From Bifidobacterium pullorum subsp. gallinarum (GTDB taxonomy: Bacteria; Actinomycetota; Actinomycetes; Actinomycetales; Bifidobacteriaceae), in the NCBI RefSeq assembly GCF_000741215.1, contig NZ_JGYX01000007.1, forward strand, positions 62,001 to 126,000: a DNA stretch of 64,000 nt. Direction: 5' to 3'. Below, piece by piece: positions 27,801 through 36,168 of the stretch. The position numbers were made by a program, and so were the translations under genes. Position 1 is the first letter of the stretch. Each line of letters starts with the position of its first letter. The notes below the pieces were generated by a model that was not told the DNA's origin, made no database searches, and saw only the letters and a list, made by a program, of their open reading frames with translations.

Positions 27801-28128
27801 CGGCACCGTCCAGGACAGCCCCGCCGGCGCCCGGAGCCCCGTCGCCGGCGGCCTCCGGTTCGTCGACGCGCGCGGAGACGAACCGCAGGCATCTGCCGGC
27901 CACGGTCTCCGTCAACGGCAACCGGTTGTCGTTCGTCCCGCTTGACGGGTCGAGCAGCTCGACGATCGGGCGGGCGCGCCGCTGCGTCGGACCGCTCTTC
28001 CGCATCCCGCGCCCCGACAGTCCCAGCAGCCGCACCGGACTATTGCTGTAGGCGCCGAACGTCAGCGTGACCACGCCATTGCCCCAGGCGAACCTGCCGT
28101 ATTCATCAGGCCGGATGAACCTCGTCAT
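24874..28128 (-). CDS. GH36 alpha-galactosidase fused to an SGNH/GDSL esterase
   Basis: A 1084-residue cytoplasmic protein. Residues 1 to about 835 form a GH36 alpha-galactosidase: the CIDAGWYDS region (414-422), LGLWLEPEV (460-468), nucleophile Asp530 in FFKFDYN, ENCASGAMRADY (574-585) and acid/base Asp598 in STSDQCD. A Ser/Thr/Asn/Pro-rich linker (about 838-880) leads to an SGNH hydrolase domain (885-1084) with CAGSSLMEFF (Ser905), the GTND block (959-962) and YTMEGMHLNEAGY. There His1065 is kept, but the usual Asp three residues before it is Glu1062. The ATG follows TAAGGAGCA. It is third in a minus-strand operon after two other esterases. I infer removal of galactosyl and acetyl groups from imported mannan oligosaccharides by one polypeptide. 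Confidence 0.88.
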   Translation of the reverse strand: MTRFIRPDEYGRFAWGNGVVTLTFGAYSNSPVRLLGLSGRGMRKSGPTQRRARPIVELLDPSSGTNDNRLPLTETVAGRCLRFVSARVDEPEAAGDGAPGAGGAVLDGAGTARPWCLHRLEIVQFASFDDLRPTGRTDDETPEPLTAAETPDRPVPARGPGITVTTVFEAFPGLSAVRTYTRVESDRPHVIEAVSSLSLTLPMDANDGDAGHTRLLWADSAWAVENDWHAAPLRDTALRDRNFDINPGMSSSRVAQQSPSTWSTGRHQPDGVLEVSSASTGVPAFSVMWQIEHNGPWEWEVGEDGPGLHVVCFGPENEDHQWFTDLRDGPFVSVPVSFSIAAGDWQRAVTEMTLQRRALRRAKAAELGRTTQLERTRSLIVYNDYMNTLFGDPRLETELPLIKGAAKAGADVFCIDAGWYDSTDGGWWDMVGEWQPSTNRFGKAGLAGLARAVRNHGMGLGLWLEPEVIGVRSPLASSLPDDAFIRRHGERVCDSGRFLLDFRSQSARDHVTGTVDRLIDEFGVAFFKFDYNTVPGVGADDGTGSAGAGLLGHCRAYLDWLDDLRRRHPDVMIENCASGAMRADYAQLSRLDLQSTSDQCDPVVYAAIAAGAGMTILPEQQGNWGYAQPEMDDETAVFTLASGILGRLYLSGFIDRMDDARLALVRDAVALHRTVLDGQRTQDLVPWWPAGLPRFTDDWLTVGLRPGPLTGAGFGRDGRTGQTDQTGWTGDGPLSVDALPSYRSYPPAGHDSMSVDASHGSYGYITVWRRGGAASMDIPLPDELQLEQVFPNPTVPSHAPSARPWTIDHKDGIARLTVADAASPAARVFRVVSRSADMSFANPGSTVSSSVNADSAFQTSVVPSTAANPETTPDALDPEKRAKVERYRELNRTVEPGGVVCAGSSLMEFFPVERMVAEAGLDINLHNRGVAGFVADELLSCLDECVLALRPSRLIINIGTNDLNDPATTNDVLVARYDRILVAVERALPGIDVTMLAYYPVNPDVAVDEGIRQCLAARTNERLCSANGAVRALAARHGARFVDLNAPLLDDRGRLRAEYTMEGMHLNEAGYRAILPAFLDLLRG

Positions 28129-28169
28129 GTCTGCTCCTTACCGAATCTCCCCGTCGGGGGGCATACCCG

Positions 28170-29891
28170 CTACAGGCCTTCGTGCACGGCGTCGCGGGCG
28201 TCCACAGGCCGGCAAAACGGTTCCGCAGGGAGCCGTACGCCGGCTACGTCGTTGAACAGCGGCGCCGGTCCCCACGGCTTCCAAGCGTAGCGCACCAACT
28301 TCGGGGCGGGAACGCCGGACGCGTCCACCTGCACCTGCGAGCCGTCGATGCGCGCGGCGGCCGGCGTCCAACGGCCGTCGCCGCACGACAGCTCGAAGCC
28401 GGAGCCGTCCGCGTTGCGATACAGCGGGTCTCCGGTCGGCTCGCCGAGCGGCGCGGCGATGTCGGTGCCGAGTTCGTCGCCGTTGTAATGGCCGAAGTGC
28501 AGTCCTTCCGCATGGCTTAGGCGGATGACGAGCGAGCCGTCTTCCCGGGGCTCGACCGAATCGAGGACCGGGCCGTCTGTTGCCATCCCCTCGCGTCCGT
28601 ATACCCGGCGCAGCGCGACGGCGGCGAGGCGCTCGCCGACCGTCCGTTTGTCGAGCGGGTGGATGTTGTCGTATTCGCCGCAGTCGATGATCGGCACCAG
28701 ATAGACGTCCGGAATCGTGTCCGCCGCGTTCCGCTGCGCCGCGCGGATCTGCGGCCAGTGGTTCGGCGGCACCCCCGATTCGTCCGCGGCGCGGTCGCTC
28801 CAGCGCGGCAGCTGCACAATCAGGAATGGCAGTGCGCCGTCCGACCACAGTCTGCGCCATTCCGCGATCATGTCGCCGAGCAGGTGGCGGTAGTCGTCGC
28901 AGTACGCCTCGTCTTCCTCGCCTTGGTACCACAGGCATCCGCGGACGACGAACGGTGCGACGCGGCGCAGCATCGCCATGAACGGTCCGGTGGGACGGAA
29001 CTGCGAGAACGGGGTCATCGGCGGCGGCCACGGGCACGGACCGAGCCGCTTGTCGATGGCGGCCTGCGTGATGTCGGGATCGGCGGCGCGGGCCGACGCG
29101 ACGGCGGCGTTCCATGCGTCGGACCGCGCCTGCCAATCCGCGAACATGGCGCGGCACTCGGTGTCGGACTTGCCGGCGATCTGCGCATGGTAGCGGTCGA
29201 GGTATCCGCGGCCGGCCTCGGACCGAGACAGGTTCTCCCCGCTCATCCAGCAGGTGACCGAGGTGCCGCCCACATAGCAGTCGATGACGCCGACGGGTAC
29301 GTCTCCCAGCTCGTCGCGCAGACGCCGGGCGGCGTAGTAGGCGACCGCCGACACCGTGCCGACCGTGTCGGGGGCGGCGGACCGCCAGCATGAGACGTTC
29401 TCGGCGGCGGCGTCCAGCTCGCCGGTTTTCGGGGTGTTGTAGAAGCGCAGCAGCGGGTCGCGGCTGCCGGCGATGGCGTCGGCCGGTCGCAGGCTGTTGC
29501 GCAGCTCGAGTTCCATGTTGCTTTGCCCGCTGGCCAGCCAGACCTCACCGACGAGGACGTCGCGGTATGCGATTCGTTCCTCGCTGTCCGCCACCTGCAG
29601 CGTGTGCGGCCCGCCGGCGGGCATGGCGGGCAGCGTGACCGCCCATGCGCCGTCGGCTCCGATCGTCGTCTCGGCCCGTTTCCCGTCGATGCCGACCGTG
29701 ATTCCGGTGTCGGGTATACCGGTGCCGAATACGACGACCGGCCGGTCGCGCTGCAGCACCATGCCGTCGGAGAAGACGGCCGCGACGCGGAACGATTGAC
29801 GTGTGGTACGACGGGCCGACTCCGTGGCGTCGGATGTGGGACGGTTGGACGCCGATCCCGGTGCTGGTCCCGTCGCCGCTGCTGTGCTCAT
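28170..29891 (-). CDS. SIAE-like carbohydrate O-acetylesterase
   Basis: A 573-residue protein of the sialate O-acetylesterase-like group (DUF303/PF03629). After a variable 35-residue N-terminus comes a beta-rich domain (AVFSDGMVLQRDRPV...), then the nucleophile block LASGQSNMELE (Ser124) and the later block GCLWYQGEEDEA. There is no signal peptide, so it acts inside the cell. Two adjacent ATG codons follow AAGGAGG; the second (29891) has better spacing. In this locus sialic acid genes are absent, so acetyl-mannan or acetyl-oligosaccharide is a more likely substrate than sialic acid. It lies 41 bp before the GH36-SGNH gene. Confidence 0.85.
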   Translation of the reverse strand: MSTAAATGPAPGSASNRPTSDATESARRTTRQSFRVAAVFSDGMVLQRDRPVVVFGTGIPDTGITVGIDGKRAETTIGADGAWAVTLPAMPAGGPHTLQVADSEERIAYRDVLVGEVWLASGQSNMELELRNSLRPADAIAGSRDPLLRFYNTPKTGELDAAAENVSCWRSAAPDTVGTVSAVAYYAARRLRDELGDVPVGVIDCYVGGTSVTCWMSGENLSRSEAGRGYLDRYHAQIAGKSDTECRAMFADWQARSDAWNAAVASARAADPDITQAAIDKRLGPCPWPPPMTPFSQFRPTGPFMAMLRRVAPFVVRGCLWYQGEEDEAYCDDYRHLLGDMIAEWRRLWSDGALPFLIVQLPRWSDRAADESGVPPNHWPQIRAAQRNAADTIPDVYLVPIIDCGEYDNIHPLDKRTVGERLAAVALRRVYGREGMATDGPVLDSVEPREDGSLVIRLSHAEGLHFGHYNGDELGTDIAAPLGEPTGDPLYRNADGSGFELSCGDGRWTPAAARIDGSQVQVDASGVPAPKLVRYAWKPWGPAPLFNDVAGVRLPAEPFCRPVDARDAVHEGL

Positions 29892-29972
29892 CATTGGCCT
29901 CCTTGTCATGGTCGTTGCGATGCGTTGGTCGTCGCGATGCGGCTCGGTACGCCGCACTCCATCGCTCGCCGG

Positions 29973-31025
29973 TCAGCGCCAGATTCGCTCGCCGAACCCT
30001 TCGAGGAAGGTGGCGAGTTCGTCGGCCATCTCGCGGTGTTCGGCGACGCGCGGATGACCCGGGGTCGCCGAACCGTTACGTGTATAGAGGAAATGCACGA
30101 CCTTCGGGTCGGCGATGCCGGCGCACACCTCGCCGATGGCCCGGTCCCAGGCCGCGTCGTGGTTGAGCACCGTGGTGGCCAGCACGATGAGGGCGTCCGG
30201 ATATCGGCCACGCAGCGCATGCACGAAATCGCCGTACCGCTCCCGCCAGTGGCGCGCCTGCTCGCCGTCGTAGTCGTCGGCCATGAAATCGGTCGGGTGC
30301 GCGTCGTTCTGTCCCAACGCGACGACGACCACATGCGGCGTGTATCGCGAGAAATCCCAGGACCTGGACGCCCCGAGCCGCGGATTGTACTCGATGCGGT
30401 CCCAAATGCTTTCCATGCCGGTGTAATCAGGACCGTTGAACCATCCGATGCCGTCGAGCAGTGCCGCGCCGCCCTGCGCGACGTCGTGCAGCTGCGCGTT
30501 CAGCCGTCGGGCGGCGATGGCGGCGTAGGAGAACCACGCGTTGCTGTACGGACTGAGATCGACGTCCGGATCCGCCTGGCCGGTGTACAACAGGGCTTCG
30601 TTGCGCTCGCCGCAGGATACCGAGTCGCCGTACACCTCGATGCGCCGCATCGGTTCCGGTGCGGACGGCGATGCCACGGCCGCGCCGTCGTCGACGATGA
30701 AGCCGAGGATCTCGAGATGATGTTCGCCGTCCTGCCGCTTGAACACGATGACGTCGTGCTCGATGTCGGGCAGGTGGTCGGCGAACGGCACGATGACAGG
30801 CTCGTCGTCGACGGGGATGCGCGCCCTGACCTGCACGCCGTCGATGACGGCGCCGATGGTGCTGTCACCGTAGTCCCGGCGGTTGACCAGACGCATGCCG
30901 ACGGACGTACCCGTGCACCGGAATCTCGCCTGCGTGTAGGGGAACACCCATATCGGGCGCGAGGGGTCGGCGTCGTCGATGCGGCCCATGGTGCGGATGG
31001 CCGGATGGTTCGGCGGGATGAGCAT
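29973..31025 (-). CDS. CE2-like acetylesterase
   Basis: A 350-residue two-domain esterase: an N-terminal beta-sandwich (about 1-120), typical of carbohydrate esterase family 2, and a C-terminal SGNH domain with VYGDSVSCGE (Ser135), a GGAALLDG block, VALGQND (236-241) and a C-terminal catalytic His in GHPRVAEH. No signal peptide. The ATG follows AAGGAGAGG. It is the first gene of the minus-strand operon and faces the divergent GH1 gene across operator sites. CE2 enzymes remove acetyl groups, mainly from the 6-position of mannosyl or glucosyl residues; that fits a mannan locus. Confidence 0.85.
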   Translation of the reverse strand: MLIPPNHPAIRTMGRIDDADPSRPIWVFPYTQARFRCTGTSVGMRLVNRRDYGDSTIGAVIDGVQVRARIPVDDEPVIVPFADHLPDIEHDVIVFKRQDGEHHLEILGFIVDDGAAVASPSAPEPMRRIEVYGDSVSCGERNEALLYTGQADPDVDLSPYSNAWFSYAAIAARRLNAQLHDVAQGGAALLDGIGWFNGPDYTGMESIWDRIEYNPRLGASRSWDFSRYTPHVVVVALGQNDAHPTDFMADDYDGEQARHWRERYGDFVHALRGRYPDALIVLATTVLNHDAAWDRAIGEVCAGIADPKVVHFLYTRNGSATPGHPRVAEHREMADELATFLEGFGERIWR

Positions 31026-31087
31026 GGCTGGCCCTCTCCTTCGGGTTCCGCGGGCGCGCGCGATGCGTCATTGCGGAATCACTGAAA

Positions 31088-31339
31088 TGAATCGATTAAG
31101 TCATATCATATGACAGTGCGGTCGTCGGCCCGCCGTGTGGCGGATGTTTCCCATGGGAGGCATGAGGCGGTGTCGGTGAATGAAGGTTGTCTCGAAGACT
31201 GTAAAGTGCGGCGATATTGTGCGGTTTACGGCGAGTCTGCATGTGAAGGCGACATGTGGGTGCGTGGTCGTGGGGCATGTGGCATGTTGCGGATGGAAGA
31301 GTGATCCAAGTGGACAACATAAACTGAATCGATTAATAT
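31088..31339. promoter_or_regulatory. Divergent regulatory region with two identical operator candidates
   Basis: The 12-mer TGAATCGATTAA (palindromic core AATCGATT) occurs at 31088-31099, near the CE2 operon, and at 31325-31336, before GH1. For GH1, -35 TGGACA (31311-31316), a 17-bp spacer and -10 TAATAT (31334-31339) can be drawn, with the second operator overlapping spacer and -10. The sites fit a LacI-type repressor; the regulator at 41794 is the obvious candidate. No gene is seen in 31026-31449. Confidence 0.65.
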
Positions 31340-31449
31340 TCGTGTTGACAACCGCATCATCGGTTCGCGGAGGGCACCAGGCATTCGAAGCCGGTACCGG
31401 ACGATGGTTGGTGCCGTCGCAACCATATGACATCAGCAAAGGAGCTCTT

Positions 31450-32814
31450 ATGACCGCATCGTTTCCCGATGACTTCCTGTTCGGCACGGCGACGGCGTCC
31501 TATCAGATAGAAGGCGCCGCCAACGAGGACGGGCGTTGTCCTTCCATCTGGGACACATTCAGCCACACCGGTCACACGTTGGGTGGGGACACCGGCGATG
31601 TGGCCTGCGACTCCTATCATCGGTGGGAGGAGGATCTCGACCTTCTGGCCGATCTCGGCGTGGACGCCTACCGATTCTCCGTGGCCATGCCGCGGGTGAT
31701 GCCGGTCGAAGGCGGGGCGCCGAACCCCAAAGGCCTTGACTTCTACGAGAGGATCGTCGACGGACTGCTTGCCCGTGGCATCAAGCCGATCGTGACGCTG
31801 TACCACTGGGACCTGCCGCAGTATCTCGGCGACCAGGGCGGCTGGTTGAATCGCGACACCGCCTATCGGGTGGCCGAATATGCGGGTGTGGTGGCGCACC
31901 GGCTCGGTGACCGCGTGCACACCTACACCACGCTGAACGAACCCTGGTGCTCCTCCTATCTGAGCTACGGTGGAACCGAGCACGCGCCGGGGCTTGGCGG
32001 AGGTCCGAAGGCGTTCGCGGCCGTGCACCACCTCAATCTCGCGCATGGCCTGATGACGCAGACTATCCGCGGCGAGGCCGGCGACGGGCCCGAACTGTCG
32101 GTCACGCTGAACCTGCAGATGAATCGGGGCGATGCGGACGCCATGCATCGCCTGGACCTGATCGCCAACCGCGCGTTCCTCGACCCCATGCTGCGCGGCT
32201 ACTACCCGGAGGAGCTGTTCGCTGTCACCCGCGGCATCTGCGACTGGTCGTTCGTCCAGGACGGGGATCTCGAACAGATCCACCAGCCGATTGATGTGCT
32301 CGGCATCAACTATTACAGCACCAACCGCGTGGCCATGAGCGGCCGCCCGCAGTTCCCGCAGTCGGCCACCGCGTCCACCGCTCCGGGGGCGAGCGATGTC
32401 GACTGGCTGCCGACCGAAGGTCCCCACACCGACATGGGGTGGAACATCGATCCGGACGGGCTGCACGACCTGCTGGTGCGCACCTACGACCAGTACCGCC
32501 TTCCGATGGTGGTGACCGAGAACGGCATGGCCTGCAGGGACGAGCTGGTCGTGGAAGCGGACGGGACGAAGGCCGTCCATGACGCAGAGCGCATCGAATA
32601 CGTCCGGCGGCATCTGGAGGCGGTGTCCCGTGCCATGACCGAGGGCGTCCCGATGCGGGGCTATTTCGTATGGTCCCTGCTGGACAACTTCGAATGGGCG
32701 TTCGGCTACGCGAAGCGCTTCGGCATCGTGTATATGGATTACGAGACACTCGAACGCACCCCGAAGGACAGCTTCCGGTGGTACCGCGGGGTGATTGCGA
32801 ACCGCGGCCTGTGA
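31450..32814 (+). CDS. GH1 beta-glucosidase
   Basis: A 454-residue cytoplasmic enzyme with the full GH1 set: FLFGTATASYQIEGA near the N-terminus, acid/base Glu164 in TLNEP, nucleophile Glu357 in VVTENG and the aglycone-side WSLLDNFEWAFGY. Length is normal. Ribosome site AAAGGAG lies 5 nt before the ATG. In the mannan locus it would release terminal beta-glucosyl units from glucomannan oligosaccharides; beta-mannosidase side activity is also known in GH1. It is regulated through the upstream operator site. Confidence 0.93.
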   Translation: MTASFPDDFLFGTATASYQIEGAANEDGRCPSIWDTFSHTGHTLGGDTGDVACDSYHRWEEDLDLLADLGVDAYRFSVAMPRVMPVEGGAPNPKGLDFYERIVDGLLARGIKPIVTLYHWDLPQYLGDQGGWLNRDTAYRVAEYAGVVAHRLGDRVHTYTTLNEPWCSSYLSYGGTEHAPGLGGGPKAFAAVHHLNLAHGLMTQTIRGEAGDGPELSVTLNLQMNRGDADAMHRLDLIANRAFLDPMLRGYYPEELFAVTRGICDWSFVQDGDLEQIHQPIDVLGINYYSTNRVAMSGRPQFPQSATASTAPGASDVDWLPTEGPHTDMGWNIDPDGLHDLLVRTYDQYRLPMVVTENGMACRDELVVEADGTKAVHDAERIEYVRRHLEAVSRAMTEGVPMRGYFVWSLLDNFEWAFGYAKRFGIVYMDYETLERTPKDSFRWYRGVIANRGL

Positions 32815-32913
32815 CGGGCTTCATGGGCGGCCGGATGATGTCTCTGGCCGCCCATGGTCGCCATTCCGTCGGATGATTCATCGGAGGTCATCATAGAGGC
32901 TCACACATAAATG

Positions 32914-33318
32914 TATCGGTTCACTAAACTGTCTCACATTTGCTCTACGACGATGGTGCTGTGGGACAAGGTCTGCTCGTTTTTCTCGACAAGTTCGAAA
33001 TCGTGACAAATCAGCGATAAATCAGCGGTCTGACATAGTCATATGTCTGGAAGGCGAGGTAGTCCTCCCACAGATGCGACACGCCGATGGACATGTCCTG
33101 AAGAAGAAAATCACCGCTACAAATTACGTAATCGGTTAAGTAAAACAGTTGAAATTCCAAGGTTGTGTCAGATGGCTGTGAAAGCAGTGTGGGAAAAGCA
33201 AAAAAAGTTGAAATTTCAAGATTTGCGTGACCTGATCAATGGTGTTAATCTTTTTCTTGCCGAGATTCAGCACTCAGAGAAGAGAGCAAAATCATCGCTT
33301 TGTAACTGAACCGGTAAA
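32914..33318. promoter_or_regulatory. Long AT-rich control region of the ABC importer with two classes of site
   Basis: The 560-bp gap 32815-33376 is much lower in GC than its surroundings. Class 1 sites resemble the GH1 operator: TATCGGTTCA (32914-32923), TAATCGGTTAAG (33129-33140) and TGAACCGGTAAA (33307-33318). Class 2 is a direct repeat of the palindrome-like GTTGAAATTCCAAG (33148-33161) and GTTGAAATTTCAAG (33207-33220), 59 bp apart. A frame of 88 codons (33043-33309) crosses these sites and is not convincing as a gene. Confidence 0.55.
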
Positions 33319-33376
33319 TAAACAGTACTGTCATTTCTGGCGTATGCCGGAACGACAATGCAACAAAGGAGTTGAG

Positions 33377-35071
33377 ATGACCACACAACATGGCATCCGT
33401 CGAATCGCCAAAATCGCGGTATGTGCCGCGGCTGCGGTTTCCATGATGCTGCCGTTGGCCGCTTGCGGCAAAAACGGTGGGCAGAACGCTGGCGGTGGAG
33501 ATTCCTCCATCATCAACGTCTTCAACGGCGCGACCGGTACCATCACCGAAAACTTCAATCCGTTTTCGCCTACCGCGCTACAGCCGACGCTGGGTTTGAT
33601 TTATGAGCCGTTGTTCTACTACAACATCTACACCGGCGCCGATCCCAAGCCGATGCTGGGCGAAAGTTGGGAATGGAACGAGGATGGCAGCCAGCTGACC
33701 GTCACCACCCGCGAAGGCGTCAAGTGGCAGGATGGCGAACCATTCACCGCAAAGGACGTGGCATACACTTTCCAGTTGATTGTCGACAATCCGGCGCTGA
33801 ACACCAGCGGCACGCCGATCAAGTCCGCCGAGGCCACCGATGACACCCATGCGGTAATCACTTTTAACGCCCCTAACTCCTACTTGCAGGAATCCCAGAT
33901 CCTGGGCAACTCCGCCATCGTTCCGGAGCATCTGTGGAGCAAAGTCGAGGACCCGTCCGCCTACACCAACGAGGACCCGATCGGCACCGGCCCGTTCAAG
34001 CTCGATAACTTTACATCCCAGGCGTACACGCTCACCGCTAATGCCGATTATTGGAACGGCAAGCCCAAGATCGAAGGCGCCAGGTTCCTGTCGCTGAACG
34101 ATGCCGACGGCGCTGCCAGCGCCCTGATCGGCGGGCAGATCGACTGGATGTCCTCGTTCATCCCGGGTCTCGACAACCTGCTGAAGGACAACCCGGACAT
34201 CAGCTACACCAATACGCCGTACATGACCACCGCGATCATCACCTGCGCCAACGGCGATGCCGGCTGCGTAGGTCCCCAGACTGACCCGGCTGTGCGCCAG
34301 GCCATGTATTACGCGATGGACCGCACACAGCTCAACAAGCTTGCTGCTGATGGCACGGGCAAGATCGGCTCTCCGACCATGCTGGTGCCGGACCGCGACG
34401 AGAAGTGGATTCCCGACGAGTCCCTGCGCACGACCCCGGAGGGCAGCGACATCGATAAGGCCAACGAGATTCTCGACGAAGCCGGCTGGACGATGGGCGA
34501 CGATGGCATCCGCGTCAAGGACGGCGAACGTCTGTCGATGACAATCCAGACCGTATCCGGCTACTCCGACTACATCACCATCAATAACACGCTGCAGCAG
34601 ACCTTCAAGGAGGTCGGTATCGAGCTCAAGCCCACGCTGCTTTCGTGGAACGAATGGAACAACAACGAGCAGACCGGCCAGTTCCAGCTGTCGCTCGATT
34701 CGCTCGGCGCGGGCTCGTCCACGGACCCGTACTTTATCTACAACAAGTTCATCAGCGAGAACGCCGCCAAGGTCGGCGAAACCGGTGGCGTGAATCTGTC
34801 CCGCTACTCGAATCCCGTCGTGGACGAGGCCGTGGCCGCGGCCGCCTCGACCAACGACGAGGCCGAGAAGATCAAGCAGTACGGCATCGTTGAAGCTGAG
34901 CTCGCCAAGGACATGCCGTATATCACGATCTATCTGAACACCTGCCTGAATGAGTACAACCAGACCAAGTACACGGGATGGCCGACGGAGGATGACATGT
35001 ACGCCCTGCCAATCACCTGGCGAGCTTGGGATAACGGCATCATCCTGCAGACCATCGAGCCCAAGCAATGA
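33377..35071 (+). CDS. Peptide-family (SBP_bac_5) solute-binding lipoprotein, probably for mannan oligosaccharides
   Basis: A 564-residue extracellular binding protein. The signal peptide ends in lipobox LAAC, with lipidated Cys30 followed by a Gly/Asn linker. The mature part has SBP_bac_5 features (LTVTTREGVKWQDGEPFTAKDV-like block, here about residues 110-135). The ATG follows AAAGGAG. Members of this family bind peptides, but several bacterial ones bind beta-linked oligosaccharides. Enclosure by GH1, GH2, GH26, GH36 and esterase genes argues for oligosaccharides here. A hairpin after the gene would favour excess binding protein over the permeases. Confidence 0.85.
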   Translation: MTTQHGIRRIAKIAVCAAAAVSMMLPLAACGKNGGQNAGGGDSSIINVFNGATGTITENFNPFSPTALQPTLGLIYEPLFYYNIYTGADPKPMLGESWEWNEDGSQLTVTTREGVKWQDGEPFTAKDVAYTFQLIVDNPALNTSGTPIKSAEATDDTHAVITFNAPNSYLQESQILGNSAIVPEHLWSKVEDPSAYTNEDPIGTGPFKLDNFTSQAYTLTANADYWNGKPKIEGARFLSLNDADGAASALIGGQIDWMSSFIPGLDNLLKDNPDISYTNTPYMTTAIITCANGDAGCVGPQTDPAVRQAMYYAMDRTQLNKLAADGTGKIGSPTMLVPDRDEKWIPDESLRTTPEGSDIDKANEILDEAGWTMGDDGIRVKDGERLSMTIQTVSGYSDYITINNTLQQTFKEVGIELKPTLLSWNEWNNNEQTGQFQLSLDSLGAGSSTDPYFIYNKFISENAAKVGETGGVNLSRYSNPVVDEAVAAAASTNDEAEKIKQYGIVEAELAKDMPYITIYLNTCLNEYNQTKYTGWPTEDDMYALPITWRAWDNGIILQTIEPKQ

Positions 35072-35109
35072 TCGAACGGTAGTTCGACCCCTCTCAGAAA
35101 ACAATGATG

Positions 35110-35151
35110 TTCCGGGTCCGTCCGTTCGCGGATGAGCGGACAGGCCCGGAA
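35110..35151 (+). promoter_or_regulatory. Intercistronic hairpin after the binding-protein gene
   Basis: TTCCGGG plus GTCCG (35110-35124) pairs with CGGAC and CCCGGAA (35137-35151) with two internal mismatches and a 12-nt loop. It lies between the binding-protein stop and the first permease start and may stabilise or partially terminate the transcript. Confidence 0.6.
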
Positions 35152-35173
35152 TCTCCGAAACGGAGTTCGGTCA

Positions 35174-36163
35174 ATGAAATTCATACTACGCAAACTCGGA
35201 TTCTATGTCGTGGCCCTATGGGGTGCCATGACGCTGAATTTCTTTTTGCCCCGTCTGATGCCGGGCAACCCAGTCGACCAGCTGATATCCAAGCTGTCCC
35301 AGCACGGCCCGGTCACCCCCGAGACCCGTCACGCCCTTGAGCTGCTGCTCGGAGCGGATTCCTCAGAACCGATGTGGAAGCAGTACATCAACTATTTCGT
35401 CTCGATCTTCAAGGGCGATCTGGGTGTTTCCGTGGCCTACTATCCGACCAAGGTGTCGGAGGTCATCGGCAATACCCTGCCGTGGACGGTGGGCCTGGTG
35501 GGACTCGCCACCATCATCGCGTTCGCGTTGGGCATCGTGCTCGGCGCCTTCGCAGGATGGAAGCGCGGTTCGGTGATTGACAACATCATCCCCGTGCTCA
35601 CGCTGTTCCAGTCGATTCCGTACTTCTGGCTCGGCCTGATCCTGCTGTACTTCCTCTCGCTGAAGGCGGGCATCTTCCCGCTGTTCGGCGGATACGACGT
35701 CTACACGACCACACCCGGGCTGACCTGGGAGTTCATCTCCTCGGTCATCTACTACGGCATCCTGCCCGCGGTCACCATCGTGCTGTCCTCCCTGGGAGGA
35801 TGGATGCTCGGCATGCGCAACATGATGGTTTCCACGCTGTCGGAGGACTACATCCTCGTCGCCGAGGCCAAAGGTCTGTCCCCGATGAAGATCATGCGTT
35901 CCTATGCGGCACGCAACGCCGTGCTGCCCTCGATTTCCGGCTTCGCCATCTCGCTGGGCTTCGTGGTCTCCGGTTCGCTGGTCACCGAAACCGTGTTTTC
36001 GTATCCGGGCATCGGCTCGGCTCTGCTTACCGCCGTGCAGTCAAATGACTACGCCCTGATGCAGGGCATCTTCCTGATCATCACAATCTCCGTGCTCGGA
36101 GCCAACCTGATCATGGATCTGCTCTATGGATTCATCGATCCCCGAACCAGGGTGCAGGGGTGA
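35174..36163 (+). CDS. DppB-type ABC permease
   Basis: A 329-residue inner-membrane permease with six membrane segments, an extracellular loop after segment 1 typical of the DppB/OppB group, and the ATPase-coupling EAA loop DYILVAEAKGLSPMKIM. The start MKFILRKLGF has a GGAG about 7 nt upstream. Its TGA overlaps the possible GTG start of the next gene. It forms the membrane channel with the permease half of the following fusion protein. Confidence 0.9.
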   Translation: MKFILRKLGFYVVALWGAMTLNFFLPRLMPGNPVDQLISKLSQHGPVTPETRHALELLLGADSSEPMWKQYINYFVSIFKGDLGVSVAYYPTKVSEVIGNTLPWTVGLVGLATIIAFALGIVLGAFAGWKRGSVIDNIIPVLTLFQSIPYFWLGLILLYFLSLKAGIFPLFGGYDVYTTTPGLTWEFISSVIYYGILPAVTIVLSSLGGWMLGMRNMMVSTLSEDYILVAEAKGLSPMKIMRSYAARNAVLPSISGFAISLGFVVSGSLVTETVFSYPGIGSALLTAVQSNDYALMQGIFLIITISVLGANLIMDLLYGFIDPRTRVQG

Positions 36164-36168
36164 CGACC

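Noticed and set aside
33043..33309. An 88-codon frame upstream of the binding-protein gene
   Set aside because: It crosses several operator-like sites, has no ribosome site and no similarity I recognise; regulatory DNA is the better reading.
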